DNA of 64,000 nt from Bacteroidota bacterium (GCA_013288235.1 JABDCF010000006.1:1-64000); one strand, 5' to 3'. Numbered from the stretch's first letter, positions 28,101-37,739 are shown. Notes: a model not told the origin generated them from the sequence alone. Program-made: numbers and translations.

Positions 28101-29349
28101 TATATAATTGATGATCGTATGCATCCAGTATATCAGTCCTCCGTTGTTTTAAGTATGATCTGAAAGAAAGATCTCCGGAAGGGTAGCTCCTTAATGCCAG
28201 TAAATTTACGCAATGGCCAACAAGCCTGTAATTATCTGTGGCCGGCTGACCTGCTGCCGGTAAACCAATTATAATTTCATCCTGGCCGGTTAACCGCTGT
28301 AAAAAAACTTCGAACGCTGCCAGCAGCGTAGTTACAAAACTGCTGCCTGCGCTTTTGCCAAGTTTTTTTACCTCGTTTGTTAAGCTACCATCCATCACGA
28401 AATCTTCGCGATGGCTTTTGTAAGTACGTAAAGCAGGACGGGGGTAATCCGTAGGAAGGTTTAAAAGGTGTTCGCTGCCTTTAAACTGATCTACCCAGTA
28501 TTGCTCGGTTTCTTTGTATTCCCGGCTTTCAGACAGGTTTAATTGTTGAAGGGCATAATTAGAAAAAAGTGGTGCTTCAGGTAAACTAACGGGCAGGCGC
28601 TTTACATAGCCCGAATATAGCTTGCTGAGGTCTTGCATCATGATGCCGATAGACCAACCATCGCAAATGATATGATGAGCAACAAATGTTAAATAATGCT
28701 CGTTGTTTGATAATTTATATAGTGATGTTTTAAAAAGCGGCCCTTTTTCAAGGTCGAAAGGTGTTAGTACATTTTTTTTGTTATCATCTTTTAAAAACAA
28801 CTGCTGTTTTTCGGCAGTCATTGATGACAGGTCCTGGTATTCAATATCGAGGTGTAATTCCCTATATACACAAATACTTGCACCATCTGCACTGAACGAA
28901 ATCCTGAGTGCCTGGTGCATATTCACTACGCCCTGTAATGCCAGCAGCATGGAGTCCTTATCAAATGCGCCTGTTAAAAGTAATGAAGCACATTCGTTAT
29001 AGGCACAGTTGGCTGGGTCTCCGCCGATAAGGCACGAGGTCCATATTTCTACCTGCGATTCGGTAGCCGGTGCGATCATAGTTATTTCGGGCCCTGCAAA
29101 CGGATCAAAGTCAACCTCACTTGTATGGTACACAGGTTTATTACTCTCCATGTTTAATTTAACCGCTTGGTCAACCCCCGAAATACCGGGATTTTCAAAC
29201 GGATCAAAGTTAACCGGCTTTATATCATATCCAGCTTTGTAGTTTTCCACAATAGGGTAAGCATCCATTACTGTGGGCGAAATTACTGGTTCAGCAAACG
29301 GATCAAATTCCACCGGGGTAGTATTATAAAGTGACGTTTTTGTTTCCAA
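25114..29349 (-). CDS. NRPS, C-A-PCP-TE
   Basis: 1411 residues. N-terminal region 1-92 holds three 33-residue repeats (FDPF at 15, 48, 81). Condensation domain about 93-530 with HHIICDG at 225-231. Adenylation domain about 550-1050 with YTSGSTGNPKGV near 703, YGPTETT, YRTGDLGKF and NGKVDKK. Carrier with FFELGGHSLIAVQ (S1094). Thioesterase about 1150-1400 with GYSFGG (S1224), MFDTYAYR and GEHNTIF supplying Asp and His. Specificity-pocket residues that I can align (D, I, L ... G ... V, W, K) are closest to glycine-type codes, which is a rough estimate. It receives the chain from the PKS/NRPS protein encoded 2 bp upstream, adds one residue and releases the product. Confidence 0.95.
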   Translation of the reverse strand: METKTSLYNTTPVEFDPFAEPVISPTVMDAYPIVENYKAGYDIKPVNFDPFENPGISGVDQAVKLNMESNKPVYHTSEVDFDPFAGPEITMIAPATESQVEIWTSCLIGGDPANCAYNECASLLLTGAFDKDSMLLALQGVVNMHQALRISFSADGASICVYRELHLDIEYQDLSSMTAEKQQLFLKDDNKKNVLTPFDLEKGPLFKTSLYKLSNNEHYLTFVAHHIICDGWSIGIMMQDLSKLYSGYVKRLPVSLPEAPLFSNYALQQLNLSESREYKETEQYWVDQFKGSEHLLNLPTDYPRPALRTYKSHREDFVMDGSLTNEVKKLGKSAGSSFVTTLLAAFEVFLQRLTGQDEIIIGLPAAGQPATDNYRLVGHCVNLLALRSYPSGDLSFRSYLKQRRTDILDAYDHQLYTFGSLLKKLNIARDPSRVPLVPVMFNIDMGLDDDVEFYGLQHKLISNPREYENFELFLNIAGHDEAPTLEWSYNTALFKPETIKQMMDGFEFLLRELVNEPEILIKNIPLINAKELEIQLDAWNNTKYPYPMHIPIHKLITERAAQTPDKTAITFGEQKITYKQLNENANQLAALLIKNGVKKGDKVGFSLDRSAEMVTSILAIVKTGAVYIPLDPIFPLNRINYMLDDSQAVVLLTSAKYKGRYESNAKELILEDEWATLQQHAIIEPEVDVRGDDLVYILYTSGSTGNPKGVQITHKNLVNFLYSMQNAPGITAEDKLLAVTTISFDIAGLELFLPLLTGAEIILADTADAKDGRVLLDIIKKEQVTMMQATPYTWRIMLEAGWDASTPIKVICGGEALPQELANRLLSRASSLWNVYGPTETTVWSTVKQLTAADTVISIGRPVNNTSIYILDKYGNPLVPGVAGEIYIGGDGVAKGYLNRPELTAEKFIDDPFTKQTGSKMYRTGDLGKFMANGEIECLGRIDAQVKIRGYRIETGEIEFQLAKENNIKEAVVIAKPDRLGVDKLVAFVVVNYHDETIDTASQALDWKDRLKSSLPDYMVPDNFIIVDEMPLTPNGKVDKKALAKYGESLTEESNRYLAPRTDIEKLLADIWIEYLGVEKVSVDDNFFELGGHSLIAVQVMARIEKETGKRLPLATLFESSTVEQLARTLELGGKTITWDSLVPIKPKGSKMPLYMVHGAGLNVLLFNTLAMGLHADQPVYGLQAKGLNGIDEPLNNIEDIAAYYIGAIMEQNPTGPYALAGYSFGGIIAFEMARQFEALGKEVKMLAMFDTYAYRSPYNDPTLIRLYKRGRFFIKRVLYTFTFSNGFKYTIVERSTNIKRRIIRAYWKLKYGKNQTRAGIFGYSNKVDEMNEYAEKHYVLKPYNITVEVFRAENQTFYLDEAQHLGWKPYALKGVNIHNIPGEHNTIFKAPNDKIFANILQKCLDEAVNK
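29080..29313 (-). repeat. Tandem 99-bp (33-residue) repeat at the NRPS N-terminus
   Basis: Three in-phase units encode V-x-FDPF-x-x-P-x-I at residues 13-23, 46-56 and 79-89, an exact 33-residue period. The underlying DNA shares CAAACGGATCAAA in each unit. They precede the condensation domain and could act as linker or docking elements for the upstream megasynthase. Confidence 0.85.
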
Positions 29350-29351
29350 AA

Positions 29352-32300
29352 TTAATTGCCATTAAGTTTAACCTGTAAATATTTACCGGGGTTATTAGTG
29401 TCGCTAATAAACCAGCCAGGGTTTCCGTCTTTATCGCGTCCAAGTTTAGCACCAGGGAAAGGGGATTCCATATAAGGGTTTACTTCTTCTTTTACTATAG
29501 TAGGTTCTGGTTTTTTTGAAGGGAGAAATCCTGAGGTTATAAGTTCATCAACACTTTCGCGGAAAGCGGTTATGATTTTATTAACATCATCGGCTGTATG
29601 GGCTGCTGTTAAAAAGCAAGGGAACAAATCCCATATATGGATACCTTTGTCGCGCATCAGCGTAAACAACAGTTCCCCATAAGGCAGTTCTTCCTTAAAT
29701 TTAATTTTCCACAACGAGCCGAACGACGGGCTATATAACGGTATGCCTTCTTTTTCGCAAATGGCATTTAATTCACCAGAGAGGTATTGGGTAAGTGCAT
29801 TTAAGCCTTGCTGTAATGCCGGCCCTTTGTTCTTCATAAACTGCAATGAAGCTTTGCCCGCAGCAAGTGCCAGCGGATGGCGCACAAATGTGCCTGCAAA
29901 ATAGGTAACACCTGCTTCGGGCTGCGAATCATCGCCATATTGCCAGGTGCCGCCGTCAAGCGCATCCATATACAGTTTTATGCCTGCAATAGCGCCGATA
30001 GGCATGCCGCCGCCAATTACTTTGCCATAGGTGCCGATGTCGGCTTTTATGCCAAACATGGCCTGTGCGCCGCCGGGGTGCATCCTGAAACCGCTGATCA
30101 CTTCGTCAAATATCAAAACAGTATTTGAGTTGGTGGTGATCTGCCTTACCTTTTTAAGGAAATCAACCGGCTGGAATTCGGGGCGCCTGCTTTGTACCGG
30201 TTCAACCAAAACGGCTGCAACTTCATGCGCCCTTTCCTGGATGATCCTCAACGATTCGTCAGTACCGTAATCTAAAATCAGCATATTTTGCACCACTTCT
30301 GGCATAATGCCAGGTGCTGCTGGAATGGTTTTTAATTTTTTTGTGCCGCGAACGATCACTTCATCATTAATACCATGGTATGAACCGCTGAAAGCAATGA
30401 TCAATGAACGGCCTGTAACTGTCCGCGCGATACGCATCGCGCCCAAAACTGCCTCGGAGCCTGTATTGCACAAAGCTGCCCGGTCGAAACCGGTTAACTC
30501 GCATATCAGCTTGCAAACATCGCCTGCAAGCTCGTGCTGCGGGCCAATTTCGTAGCCGTTTTCAACCTGCTGCAATACTGCCTGTTTTAAAACATCGGGT
30601 TGATAGCCCAGGAAATTTGAGCCAAAGCCATTTAAGGCATCGATGTACTCGTTACCATCAATATCCCAAACGCGGCTGCCTTTCGAACGGTTTACCACCA
30701 ATGGGTAAACAATTTCTTTTGTTAAAGGCCGGAAGCCGCTTACAACACGCGGATCCGCCATGTAATCACGGTGCTTTTGAGTATATGCCTTACTGCCGCT
30801 GGTTTTGATATTGTAACGAACGGTTAGTTTTTGTAAAAACGATTGCTGTTTTTCGCTTAAACCCTGTACCTGTTTTTCAATACGGGCGGTTGCGCCGAAT
30901 GGTTTTTTAACTTCAACCTGTTCTTCGGGTGTTAAGTCATATTGTATAGATGATTTTGCATGACCATTAACAGGCACAGTAGCAACAGGCGCTGCCGGTT
31001 GTGGCGCACTGCCATTTTGAAGGCTGGCCAGCTGGGTTGCAAGCATTTGTATTTGCTGCTGTATCAAATCCAGGGCTGGGTTAGCCTGGCTTTGGATAGC
31101 AGGGGTGGGGCTGTTATAAACCGGCTGACTTTGAGCGGGTGCAACCTGTGGGTTAAATGCTTCGGCAGGCAAATTGGCATCCAGATATGCTGCAAGGCTT
31201 TGAATGGTATTATATTCCTCAAATAATTTGCGGAAGGTAATAGGCACATTGAACTCTTTTTTCAAATTGGTTGCAATTTGTGTCAGCAACAGCGAATCAA
31301 ATCCTATCTCGATAAAATTCATATCCGCCGAAGCGCCGTCTATCTCAATGCCCGATGCATCTTCAAATAGTTCTTTAAGTTTACCTGTTAATAGTTCTTG
31401 TCTCATCAGGTTATGTTGTAAAATTGTTTGTTCTGTTTCTAATGGTGTTTTTTGTACTTCTAAAATTTCCGTTATAGGATTTGCCTGGGGTATCGGCTCA
31501 AGCCAGTAACGTTTATTATCAAATGCGTAAGCCGGTAAATTTATTTTTAATCTTTGCTGATTTTGATAAAAAGCCGTCCAATCAGGTGTTATACCATTGA
31601 GCCATAACTGGCCTAATGCCCTTAATACGGAATAGTACTCAGAAGATGTTTCATTTTTTTCGAACCCGGCTATAATAGGCGTTGATTTGATAGTTGCCTG
31701 TTGGCGGGCAAGCGTTGCCAGGGCATATCCGGGGCCTACTTCAAGCAACAGGCGGCCTTCATCTTCCTGCAAAGTATCAACGGCGTTTGCAAAGCGGACG
31801 GTTTTGCGCAGGTGTTGCGCCCAGTAGGCCGGGTCTGTCGCTTCTGCCTCGCTCATCCATTTGCCGGTAACTGTTGATACGATGGGTTTTACCGGAGGAT
31901 TTAATTTAACCGATCTTACCACATCCTCAAACGGTGCAACAATATCATCCATCATTGCTGAATGGAATGCGTGGCTTGTTTGCAATAGCTTGGCCGCGAT
32001 ATTTTTTTCGGCCAATTCGGCTTCAAATGCTGCAATAGCTTCAATTTCGCCCGCTACAACACATAACTTGCTGCTGTTAATTGCGGCTATGGATAAATCT
32101 TTCGGTAAAATGGCTTCTAATTGAGCGGCCTCAAGCCTTACCGACAACATGCTGCCTTTTGCAACTTCGCTTACCATTCTTGCCCTTGCAGATATTAATT
32201 TTAGCGCGTCTTTTAAATCAAGAACCCCTGCAAAATGTGCGGCTACAAATTCGCCGATGCTATGGCCTGTAAATACTGTAGGCTGTATGCCCCAGCTCAT

Positions 32301-35300
32301 CCATAGTTTTGCCATGGCATATTCTAAAATGAATATGGCCGGCTGGGTATAAAAAGTGTTTTTAATTTTTTCGCCTGATGTTTCGTCAACAACCGGGGGA
32401 TAGATGATATTGAATATGTCCGCCTGCGGGGTGTCTTTTAATAACCCGATACATTCATCTACAGCAATTTTAAAAACAGGTTCAATATCATACAATTCCC
32501 TGCCCATATTTAAGTATTGCGAACCCTGGCCTGGGAACATAAACACTACCTCGGATGCTTTTGAACTTAGTTTTTTTGATGTGGAGGCATCGATAGTTTG
32601 GGACGATAGTTTTGATAGCAGCTCATTGCTATCACCCGCAATTATAAAACGCCTGGTATTAAAATCAGCGCGTGTACTTTGTAGTGTATAAGCTATATCA
32701 GCTATATTAATATTTTCATTTTGCTGAACATAGCCCGCAAGTTTTTTAGCGTAAGCCGCAACACTTGTCTCCGTTTTTGCCGACCAGATGATGAGCGATA
32801 AAGGTTTTGAAGCTTCTGGTTGAGCCATTACATTTTCAAATTCCTCCAGTATTACATGCACATTTGTGCCGCCAACACCAAAGGAACTTACACCTGCACG
32901 CCTTTTTTTAGCACTTTGCCAAGCCTGTAAAGCTGCGTTAATATAAAAAGGACTATCATTGAGATCGATATTAGGATTAAGCTGGTTGAAATGTAACGAT
33001 GGCGGTATTTGCTGGTGGTGCAATGCCAAAGCTGTTTTTATAAGCCCGGCCACGCCCGATGCCGCTGTTAAGTGCCCAAGATTGCTTTTTACCGAACCTA
33101 TGGCACAATATTGTTTTTGTTCCTGCGTGCCAAAAGCAAGGCTAAGGCCTTCAATTTCAATTGGGTCGCCTAATGGGGTTGCGGTGCCGTGTGCTTCAAT
33201 ATAACTGATAGATGATGCATCTATGCCGGCATCGTTAATAGCCATAGCTATTGCGCCTGCCTGTCCCTGTGCGCTCGGGCCGCCGAAGCTGCCTTTATCT
33301 GCACCGTCATTGTTTATGCCTATACCTTTTATTATCGCATAAATGGTATCGCCGTCGCGTTCAGCAGCTTCGCGGCTTTTTAAAAGCACTACGCCTGCGC
33401 CATCGCTGAAAACTGTGCCGGTTGCATCAGCATCAAATGGCTTGCAATGGCCATCCTTGCTCATGATCGAACCTTCCTCGTAAAAATGCCCGCTTTTTAA
33501 CGGCGAGGTTATTGATGCCGCGCCGGCAAGCACCACATCACATTGGCCATCTCTTATACTGCTAACTGCCTGGGCAATTGCCAGCAAAGAGGTTGAACAT
33601 GCGGAATAGACCGCTACTGCCGGGCCGGTAAGGTTTAACTGGTAAGCTGTACGGGTAGCTATATAATCTTTTTCGTTTAGTAAGCGTACGTTAAAATGGC
33701 CATTTTTCTCTACCAAATCAGGGTGTGCCAAAACGTTATTGGTAAAATAAGTATTGTAACCACAACCTGCAAAAACGCCAACGGAACCTGTATATTTTTG
33801 CGGTAGATAACCGGTACTTTCCAATGCTTCCCAGGCTATTTCTAAAAATACACGCTGCTGCGGATCCATTAATTCGGCATTGCGCGGGTTGAAACCGAAA
33901 AAACCGGCATCAAACTCATCGGCACCATCAATTATACCCCGGGCTTTTACATATGCCGGATCGTTTTTAATATTCGATGAGATTGATGAGTCTATTTCAG
34001 CATCGGTAAAAAAGCTGATCGCTTCTTTGCCTGCTGCGAGCATGTCCCAAAATTCATCGATGGTATTTGCGCCGGGGAAACGGGCGGCCATGCCTATAAT
34101 AGCAATATCGCCGTTGCCGGTGTTTTCTTTTTTCTTTTTAACAGCTGCCACGGCTTTATTTACGCCGGTAATCAAATTGGCAATGCCGCTAATAGTAGGG
34201 AACTGGTATAATTTGGTAATTGGTACCTCGTAACCAAACCTTTGCTTTAACGCTGCAACAGCTTTTAAAGCAAGCAAGGAATTACCGCCTAACTGGAAAA
34301 AATTATCGGCAACGCCAATCTTTTCGATCAGCAATAACTCAGTCCATACGCCTGTTATATTTTTTTCAATAGGAGTTGATGGCGCCTTGTATAAAACACT
34401 TAGTTCCGGCCGCTTAAAATCGGGTTTTGGCAAATTTTTTCGGTCAACCTTGCCGCTGGTGGTTTTTGGCAATTCGCTTAACCAAACGTAGGCCGATGGG
34501 TGCATAAAATCTGGCAGTTGCTGCTCGATGCTTTTGCGCACATAATCAGTATCCGGGATGTTTTTCGCAGATACAAGGTAAGCTACCAGGCGTTTTTGTC
34601 CCGGTATATCTTCTCTTGCTACAACAATAGCCTGCTGAATATCATTTAGCCGGTTTATCAATACCTCAATCTCGCCCAGCTCAACGCGGTTGCCACGAAT
34701 TTTTACTTGTGTGTCGCGGCGGCCAAGATAATCGATGTTGCCATCGGGCATATAGCGGGCAAGGTCGCCGGTGCGGTATATCCTTGTTGTTTTATTTTCA
34801 GTTTCCTGCCAGTAAACAAATTTCTCGGCAGTCATTTCCGGGCGGTTTAAATAGCCATCCGCCAGGCTAAGGCCACTTACGCAAAGTTCACCGGTTTCGC
34901 CATAAGGTACTTGTTTTAATTCTTCATCAAGGATAAGTATCTCTGTCTCATCAATGGCCACACCAATAGAAGGTAGTGGTGGCCATAAGGCCGGGTCGCC
35001 GTCCAATATCAGTTGCGTTACCACATGGGTTTCAGTCGGGCCGTATTGGTTAAATAACTTACATCCCGGCAACGCCGAAAAAAAGCGGACGATCTGCGGG
35101 GTTATCTTTAATTGTTCGCCGGCAGTCATTACCTCTTTTAAACAAGCCGGGAAATGTTTTTCTGCGTCAGCCGCTTCGGTTAAATATTGCAGTACTACAA
35201 ACGGTAAAAATATCCGGTTAACGGTATGTTTTTCAATGTAATGCAACAGCCTGTTAGGGTCAACTCTTAAAGTTTCATCCACCAAAACCAATGTGCCACC

Positions 35301-35951
35301 GGTGGTTAAAGTGGCAAATATCTCCTGGAAGGATACATCGAAACTTAATGGGGCAAACTGTAAGGTATTAACGCCAATTGTTGATATGGAATGCTTTTGC
35401 TGCCACGACAGCAGGTTTACCATCGCCTGGTGCCCCATAGAAACACCTTTTGGCGTTCCGGTAGAACCGGAGGTATACAATACATAGCAGGCAGATTTTC
35501 CAGTTGTTATAGATTGGTTTGATGCCTGGTGTTCTTTATCAGAAAGTAATATATTGACAGATAATGGTTCGAAAAGATGTTTTTGTGCAGATACGGTTAA
35601 ACAAAGGTCAATGCCTGAGTCGGTAATAATTTGCTGCAGGCGGTCTTGCGGGTATTCAGGGTCGAGCGGTAAATATGCTTTGCCCGATTTTAATATCGCA
35701 AGGACACTTATTACAGTTTCGATAGTGCGTACGGTGCTAACGCCGGCAACTAATGAGGCAGGCGATTGTGCCAATATCGCGGAAGCCAAACTATCTGCCC
35801 TCTGGCCTAATTGGCTATAGGTTAGTTTTTCATCGCCAAAAACAACAGCAATTTCATCAGGGGTTTTGCTTTTTTGTTCCTCGAACAGCTGATGAATTAG
35901 TTTGCCATCAATATTGTTTTCCATAATTGTTTTGCCAGTAGAAGTATCCAT
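29352..35951 (-). CDS. Hybrid NRPS-PKS, A-PCP-KS-AT-ACP-aminotransferase
   Basis: 2199 residues. Adenylation about 10-520 (YTSGSTGTPKGV near 160, YGPTETHVV, YRTGDLARY, SGKVDRK); carrier S558 (GGNSLLAL); ketosynthase about 615-1035 (C785 in SACSTS, EAHGTATPLGDP, NLGHLTAASG); acyltransferase about 1135-1430 (S1231 in GHSIGEF; HAFH suggests malonyl-CoA); ACP S1553 (GFDSLLLT); a Pro/Gln-rich linker; PLP class-III aminotransferase about 1760-2130 (NTGSEAV, IFDEVISGFR, K1977 in YGKVIGGG). There is no ketoreductase, so the beta-keto group is probably aminated. The C-terminal tail (PFPGAKLGRDKDGNPGWF) may contact the next protein. The A-domain pocket (D, V, Q ... V, V, K) resembles proline-type codes, tentatively. 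An alternative start is M10 (35924). Confidence 0.95.
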   Translation of the reverse strand: MDTSTGKTIMENNIDGKLIHQLFEEQKSKTPDEIAVVFGDEKLTYSQLGQRADSLASAILAQSPASLVAGVSTVRTIETVISVLAILKSGKAYLPLDPEYPQDRLQQIITDSGIDLCLTVSAQKHLFEPLSVNILLSDKEHQASNQSITTGKSACYVLYTSGSTGTPKGVSMGHQAMVNLLSWQQKHSISTIGVNTLQFAPLSFDVSFQEIFATLTTGGTLVLVDETLRVDPNRLLHYIEKHTVNRIFLPFVVLQYLTEAADAEKHFPACLKEVMTAGEQLKITPQIVRFFSALPGCKLFNQYGPTETHVVTQLILDGDPALWPPLPSIGVAIDETEILILDEELKQVPYGETGELCVSGLSLADGYLNRPEMTAEKFVYWQETENKTTRIYRTGDLARYMPDGNIDYLGRRDTQVKIRGNRVELGEIEVLINRLNDIQQAIVVAREDIPGQKRLVAYLVSAKNIPDTDYVRKSIEQQLPDFMHPSAYVWLSELPKTTSGKVDRKNLPKPDFKRPELSVLYKAPSTPIEKNITGVWTELLLIEKIGVADNFFQLGGNSLLALKAVAALKQRFGYEVPITKLYQFPTISGIANLITGVNKAVAAVKKKKENTGNGDIAIIGMAARFPGANTIDEFWDMLAAGKEAISFFTDAEIDSSISSNIKNDPAYVKARGIIDGADEFDAGFFGFNPRNAELMDPQQRVFLEIAWEALESTGYLPQKYTGSVGVFAGCGYNTYFTNNVLAHPDLVEKNGHFNVRLLNEKDYIATRTAYQLNLTGPAVAVYSACSTSLLAIAQAVSSIRDGQCDVVLAGAASITSPLKSGHFYEEGSIMSKDGHCKPFDADATGTVFSDGAGVVLLKSREAAERDGDTIYAIIKGIGINNDGADKGSFGGPSAQGQAGAIAMAINDAGIDASSISYIEAHGTATPLGDPIEIEGLSLAFGTQEQKQYCAIGSVKSNLGHLTAASGVAGLIKTALALHHQQIPPSLHFNQLNPNIDLNDSPFYINAALQAWQSAKKRRAGVSSFGVGGTNVHVILEEFENVMAQPEASKPLSLIIWSAKTETSVAAYAKKLAGYVQQNENINIADIAYTLQSTRADFNTRRFIIAGDSNELLSKLSSQTIDASTSKKLSSKASEVVFMFPGQGSQYLNMGRELYDIEPVFKIAVDECIGLLKDTPQADIFNIIYPPVVDETSGEKIKNTFYTQPAIFILEYAMAKLWMSWGIQPTVFTGHSIGEFVAAHFAGVLDLKDALKLISARARMVSEVAKGSMLSVRLEAAQLEAILPKDLSIAAINSSKLCVVAGEIEAIAAFEAELAEKNIAAKLLQTSHAFHSAMMDDIVAPFEDVVRSVKLNPPVKPIVSTVTGKWMSEAEATDPAYWAQHLRKTVRFANAVDTLQEDEGRLLLEVGPGYALATLARQQATIKSTPIIAGFEKNETSSEYYSVLRALGQLWLNGITPDWTAFYQNQQRLKINLPAYAFDNKRYWLEPIPQANPITEILEVQKTPLETEQTILQHNLMRQELLTGKLKELFEDASGIEIDGASADMNFIEIGFDSLLLTQIATNLKKEFNVPITFRKLFEEYNTIQSLAAYLDANLPAEAFNPQVAPAQSQPVYNSPTPAIQSQANPALDLIQQQIQMLATQLASLQNGSAPQPAAPVATVPVNGHAKSSIQYDLTPEEQVEVKKPFGATARIEKQVQGLSEKQQSFLQKLTVRYNIKTSGSKAYTQKHRDYMADPRVVSGFRPLTKEIVYPLVVNRSKGSRVWDIDGNEYIDALNGFGSNFLGYQPDVLKQAVLQQVENGYEIGPQHELAGDVCKLICELTGFDRAALCNTGSEAVLGAMRIARTVTGRSLIIAFSGSYHGINDEVIVRGTKKLKTIPAAPGIMPEVVQNMLILDYGTDESLRIIQERAHEVAAVLVEPVQSRRPEFQPVDFLKKVRQITTNSNTVLIFDEVISGFRMHPGGAQAMFGIKADIGTYGKVIGGGMPIGAIAGIKLYMDALDGGTWQYGDDSQPEAGVTYFAGTFVRHPLALAAGKASLQFMKNKGPALQQGLNALTQYLSGELNAICEKEGIPLYSPSFGSLWKIKFKEELPYGELLFTLMRDKGIHIWDLFPCFLTAAHTADDVNKIITAFRESVDELITSGFLPSKKPEPTIVKEEVNPYMESPFPGAKLGRDKDGNPGWFISDTNNPGKYLQVKLNGN

Positions 35952-36108
35952 TAGCTATTTGTGCTGCGTTTCAATAGTATTAACCGGTCAAACAGGGGTA
36001 TTAAGTTTAACTCAAAGATTTTTCAATCTTTTTATACGTTCGGTTTAATTATTTGGTTGTAGTGTTAAAAACAAAACGGCAGGTTATGCATTTAGGGATA
36101 AGCTGTTT

Positions 36109-36195
36109 TACCACGAAGAACACAAAGGTTTCACGAAGGACACTAAGAATTAACATGGTGAACTTAGAAGACTCTTAGGGGCCTTAGTGGTAAAT
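36109..36195. repeat. Dispersed 'ACCAC..AAGG / CTTAGTGGT' inverted repeat
   Basis: TTACCACGAAGAACACAAAGG on one side and CTTAGGGGCCTTAGTGGTAA on the other form a long imperfect inverted repeat. It is related to 48669-48776. It lies in the 306-bp gap (35952-36257) between the divergent PKS/NRPS and TPR genes, which otherwise should hold both promoters; TATCTTTG at 36243-36250 may be the -7 box of the TPR gene. Confidence 0.65.
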
Positions 36196-36257
36196 TATGC
36201 GCCATGCGGCTAATGCAAACCAGTCCCAATAAATTGTTTTAATATCTTTGAAGCGTA

Positions 36258-37739
36258 ATGAATAAAAAATACCTGCTGCCTTTTATATTTTTACTTGCCT
36301 GCGCCACTTCGGCAAAAGCAAACTTTAATTTCGATGCCAATTGTGTTGAGGCCTATAAAGCTATCCTTGGCTTAAGAATGGCCGAGGCAAAAACACTTAT
36401 CCAAAAGGAAAAGCAACAAGAACCAGGAAATGGCATTACGGTTTTGCTTGAAAATTATGTTGATTACTTTGGCCTGTTAACCTCGGAGAGTAAAGACGAT
36501 TACGAAAGGCTGAAGGATAATAAATCAACCAGGCTTTCTGCATTGGAAGAAAACGATAGCAAATCACCCTATTATCTTTTTTCGCAGGCCGAGGTTTATT
36601 TACAATGGAGTTTATTGAGAGCTAAATTTGGCGATTATGTATCTTCCTCATTTGATGCAAAAAAGGCAAGCGGATTGCTAAAGGACAATAACGAAAAGTT
36701 CCCTGATTTTTTGCCCAACCAAAAAAGCCTGGCTTTGGTAAATATTATTTTTGGTGCGATACCGGCAAGTTTTAAAGGTATAACCAGGTTTTTAGGGATG
36801 ACCGGTAATACCCAGGCAGGCATTAAACAATTAGAAACGCTACGGGCTGAGCTGCCAAAAACAAAATACAGTTTTTATAATAACGAGGTTATATTTTTTA
36901 TCTGCAATATTGATATCAGCATACTGCATAGTACCAACGACTATGCGAAGTTAACCAGCTATATGGCGGAAATGGACAACAATAGTTTATTAAAGGCTTA
37001 TTTGCAGGGCTATGTTGCTTCGAAAACAGGCCATAACGACGAGGCTATTGCCTTTTTAGAGGCCAGTCCGAAGTCAGGCCAGTATATAAAATTCCCGGCT
37101 ATAAATTATTATTTGGGATGCGCCAAACTTAACCGGCTGGATAGTGATACGCCTGCGGCTTTGTTTGATTATATAAAAGATTTTAGGGGAGTAAACTATA
37201 TAAAAGACGCTTACTTAAAGATAGCCTACTATTACCTTTTGCACAATGACCCGGAAAAATATGCCTATTATATAAAACAGGTTAAAACCCGTGGCAACGC
37301 CATTGATGAAAAGGATAGACAGGCGTTAAGCGAAGCAAATGATACCAAACCGGATATCGACCTGTTAAAAGCAAGGTTTTATTTTGATGGCGCCTATTAC
37401 AATAAAGCATTGGCGCAGCTATTAAACAAGGATGTAAACAGCCTTAAATTAACAAGGGACAAAACAGAATATTACTACCGCCTTGGCCGTGTTTATGATA
37501 AGACGGATAAATTTAGCGAAGCCGTTTTAAACTACCAGCGGGCAATAAATTTTGGCAAAACCACCCATTATTACTATGCTGCCAACGCTGCACTGAGCAT
37601 TGGCCGACTTTATGAAACAAAACGGGATTATAAAAAAGCAGCGGAATACTATAACCAGGCCATCGATATGAAAGATCATGAATACAAAAACAGTATTGAT
37701 GATGATGCAAAGGCGGGGTTGAAGCGGATAGGGGGGTGA
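36258..37739 (+). CDS. Secreted tetratricopeptide-repeat protein
   Basis: 493 residues with signal peptide (CATSAKA-NF). Helical TPR-like arrays are seen through the chain; the last ones are clearest, with KTEYYYRLGRVYDKTDKFSEAVLNYQRAI and AALSIGRLYETKRDYKKAAEYYNQAIDM. No catalytic motif. Such proteins are common in Sphingobacteriaceae as periplasmic scaffolds of unknown function. Transcribed divergently from the NRPS/PKS cluster, with no sign that it belongs to it. Confidence 0.85.
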   Translation: MNKKYLLPFIFLLACATSAKANFNFDANCVEAYKAILGLRMAEAKTLIQKEKQQEPGNGITVLLENYVDYFGLLTSESKDDYERLKDNKSTRLSALEENDSKSPYYLFSQAEVYLQWSLLRAKFGDYVSSSFDAKKASGLLKDNNEKFPDFLPNQKSLALVNIIFGAIPASFKGITRFLGMTGNTQAGIKQLETLRAELPKTKYSFYNNEVIFFICNIDISILHSTNDYAKLTSYMAEMDNNSLLKAYLQGYVASKTGHNDEAIAFLEASPKSGQYIKFPAINYYLGCAKLNRLDSDTPAALFDYIKDFRGVNYIKDAYLKIAYYYLLHNDPEKYAYYIKQVKTRGNAIDEKDRQALSEANDTKPDIDLLKARFYFDGAYYNKALAQLLNKDVNSLKLTRDKTEYYYRLGRVYDKTDKFSEAVLNYQRAINFGKTTHYYYAANAALSIGRLYETKRDYKKAAEYYNQAIDMKDHEYKNSIDDDAKAGLKRIGG

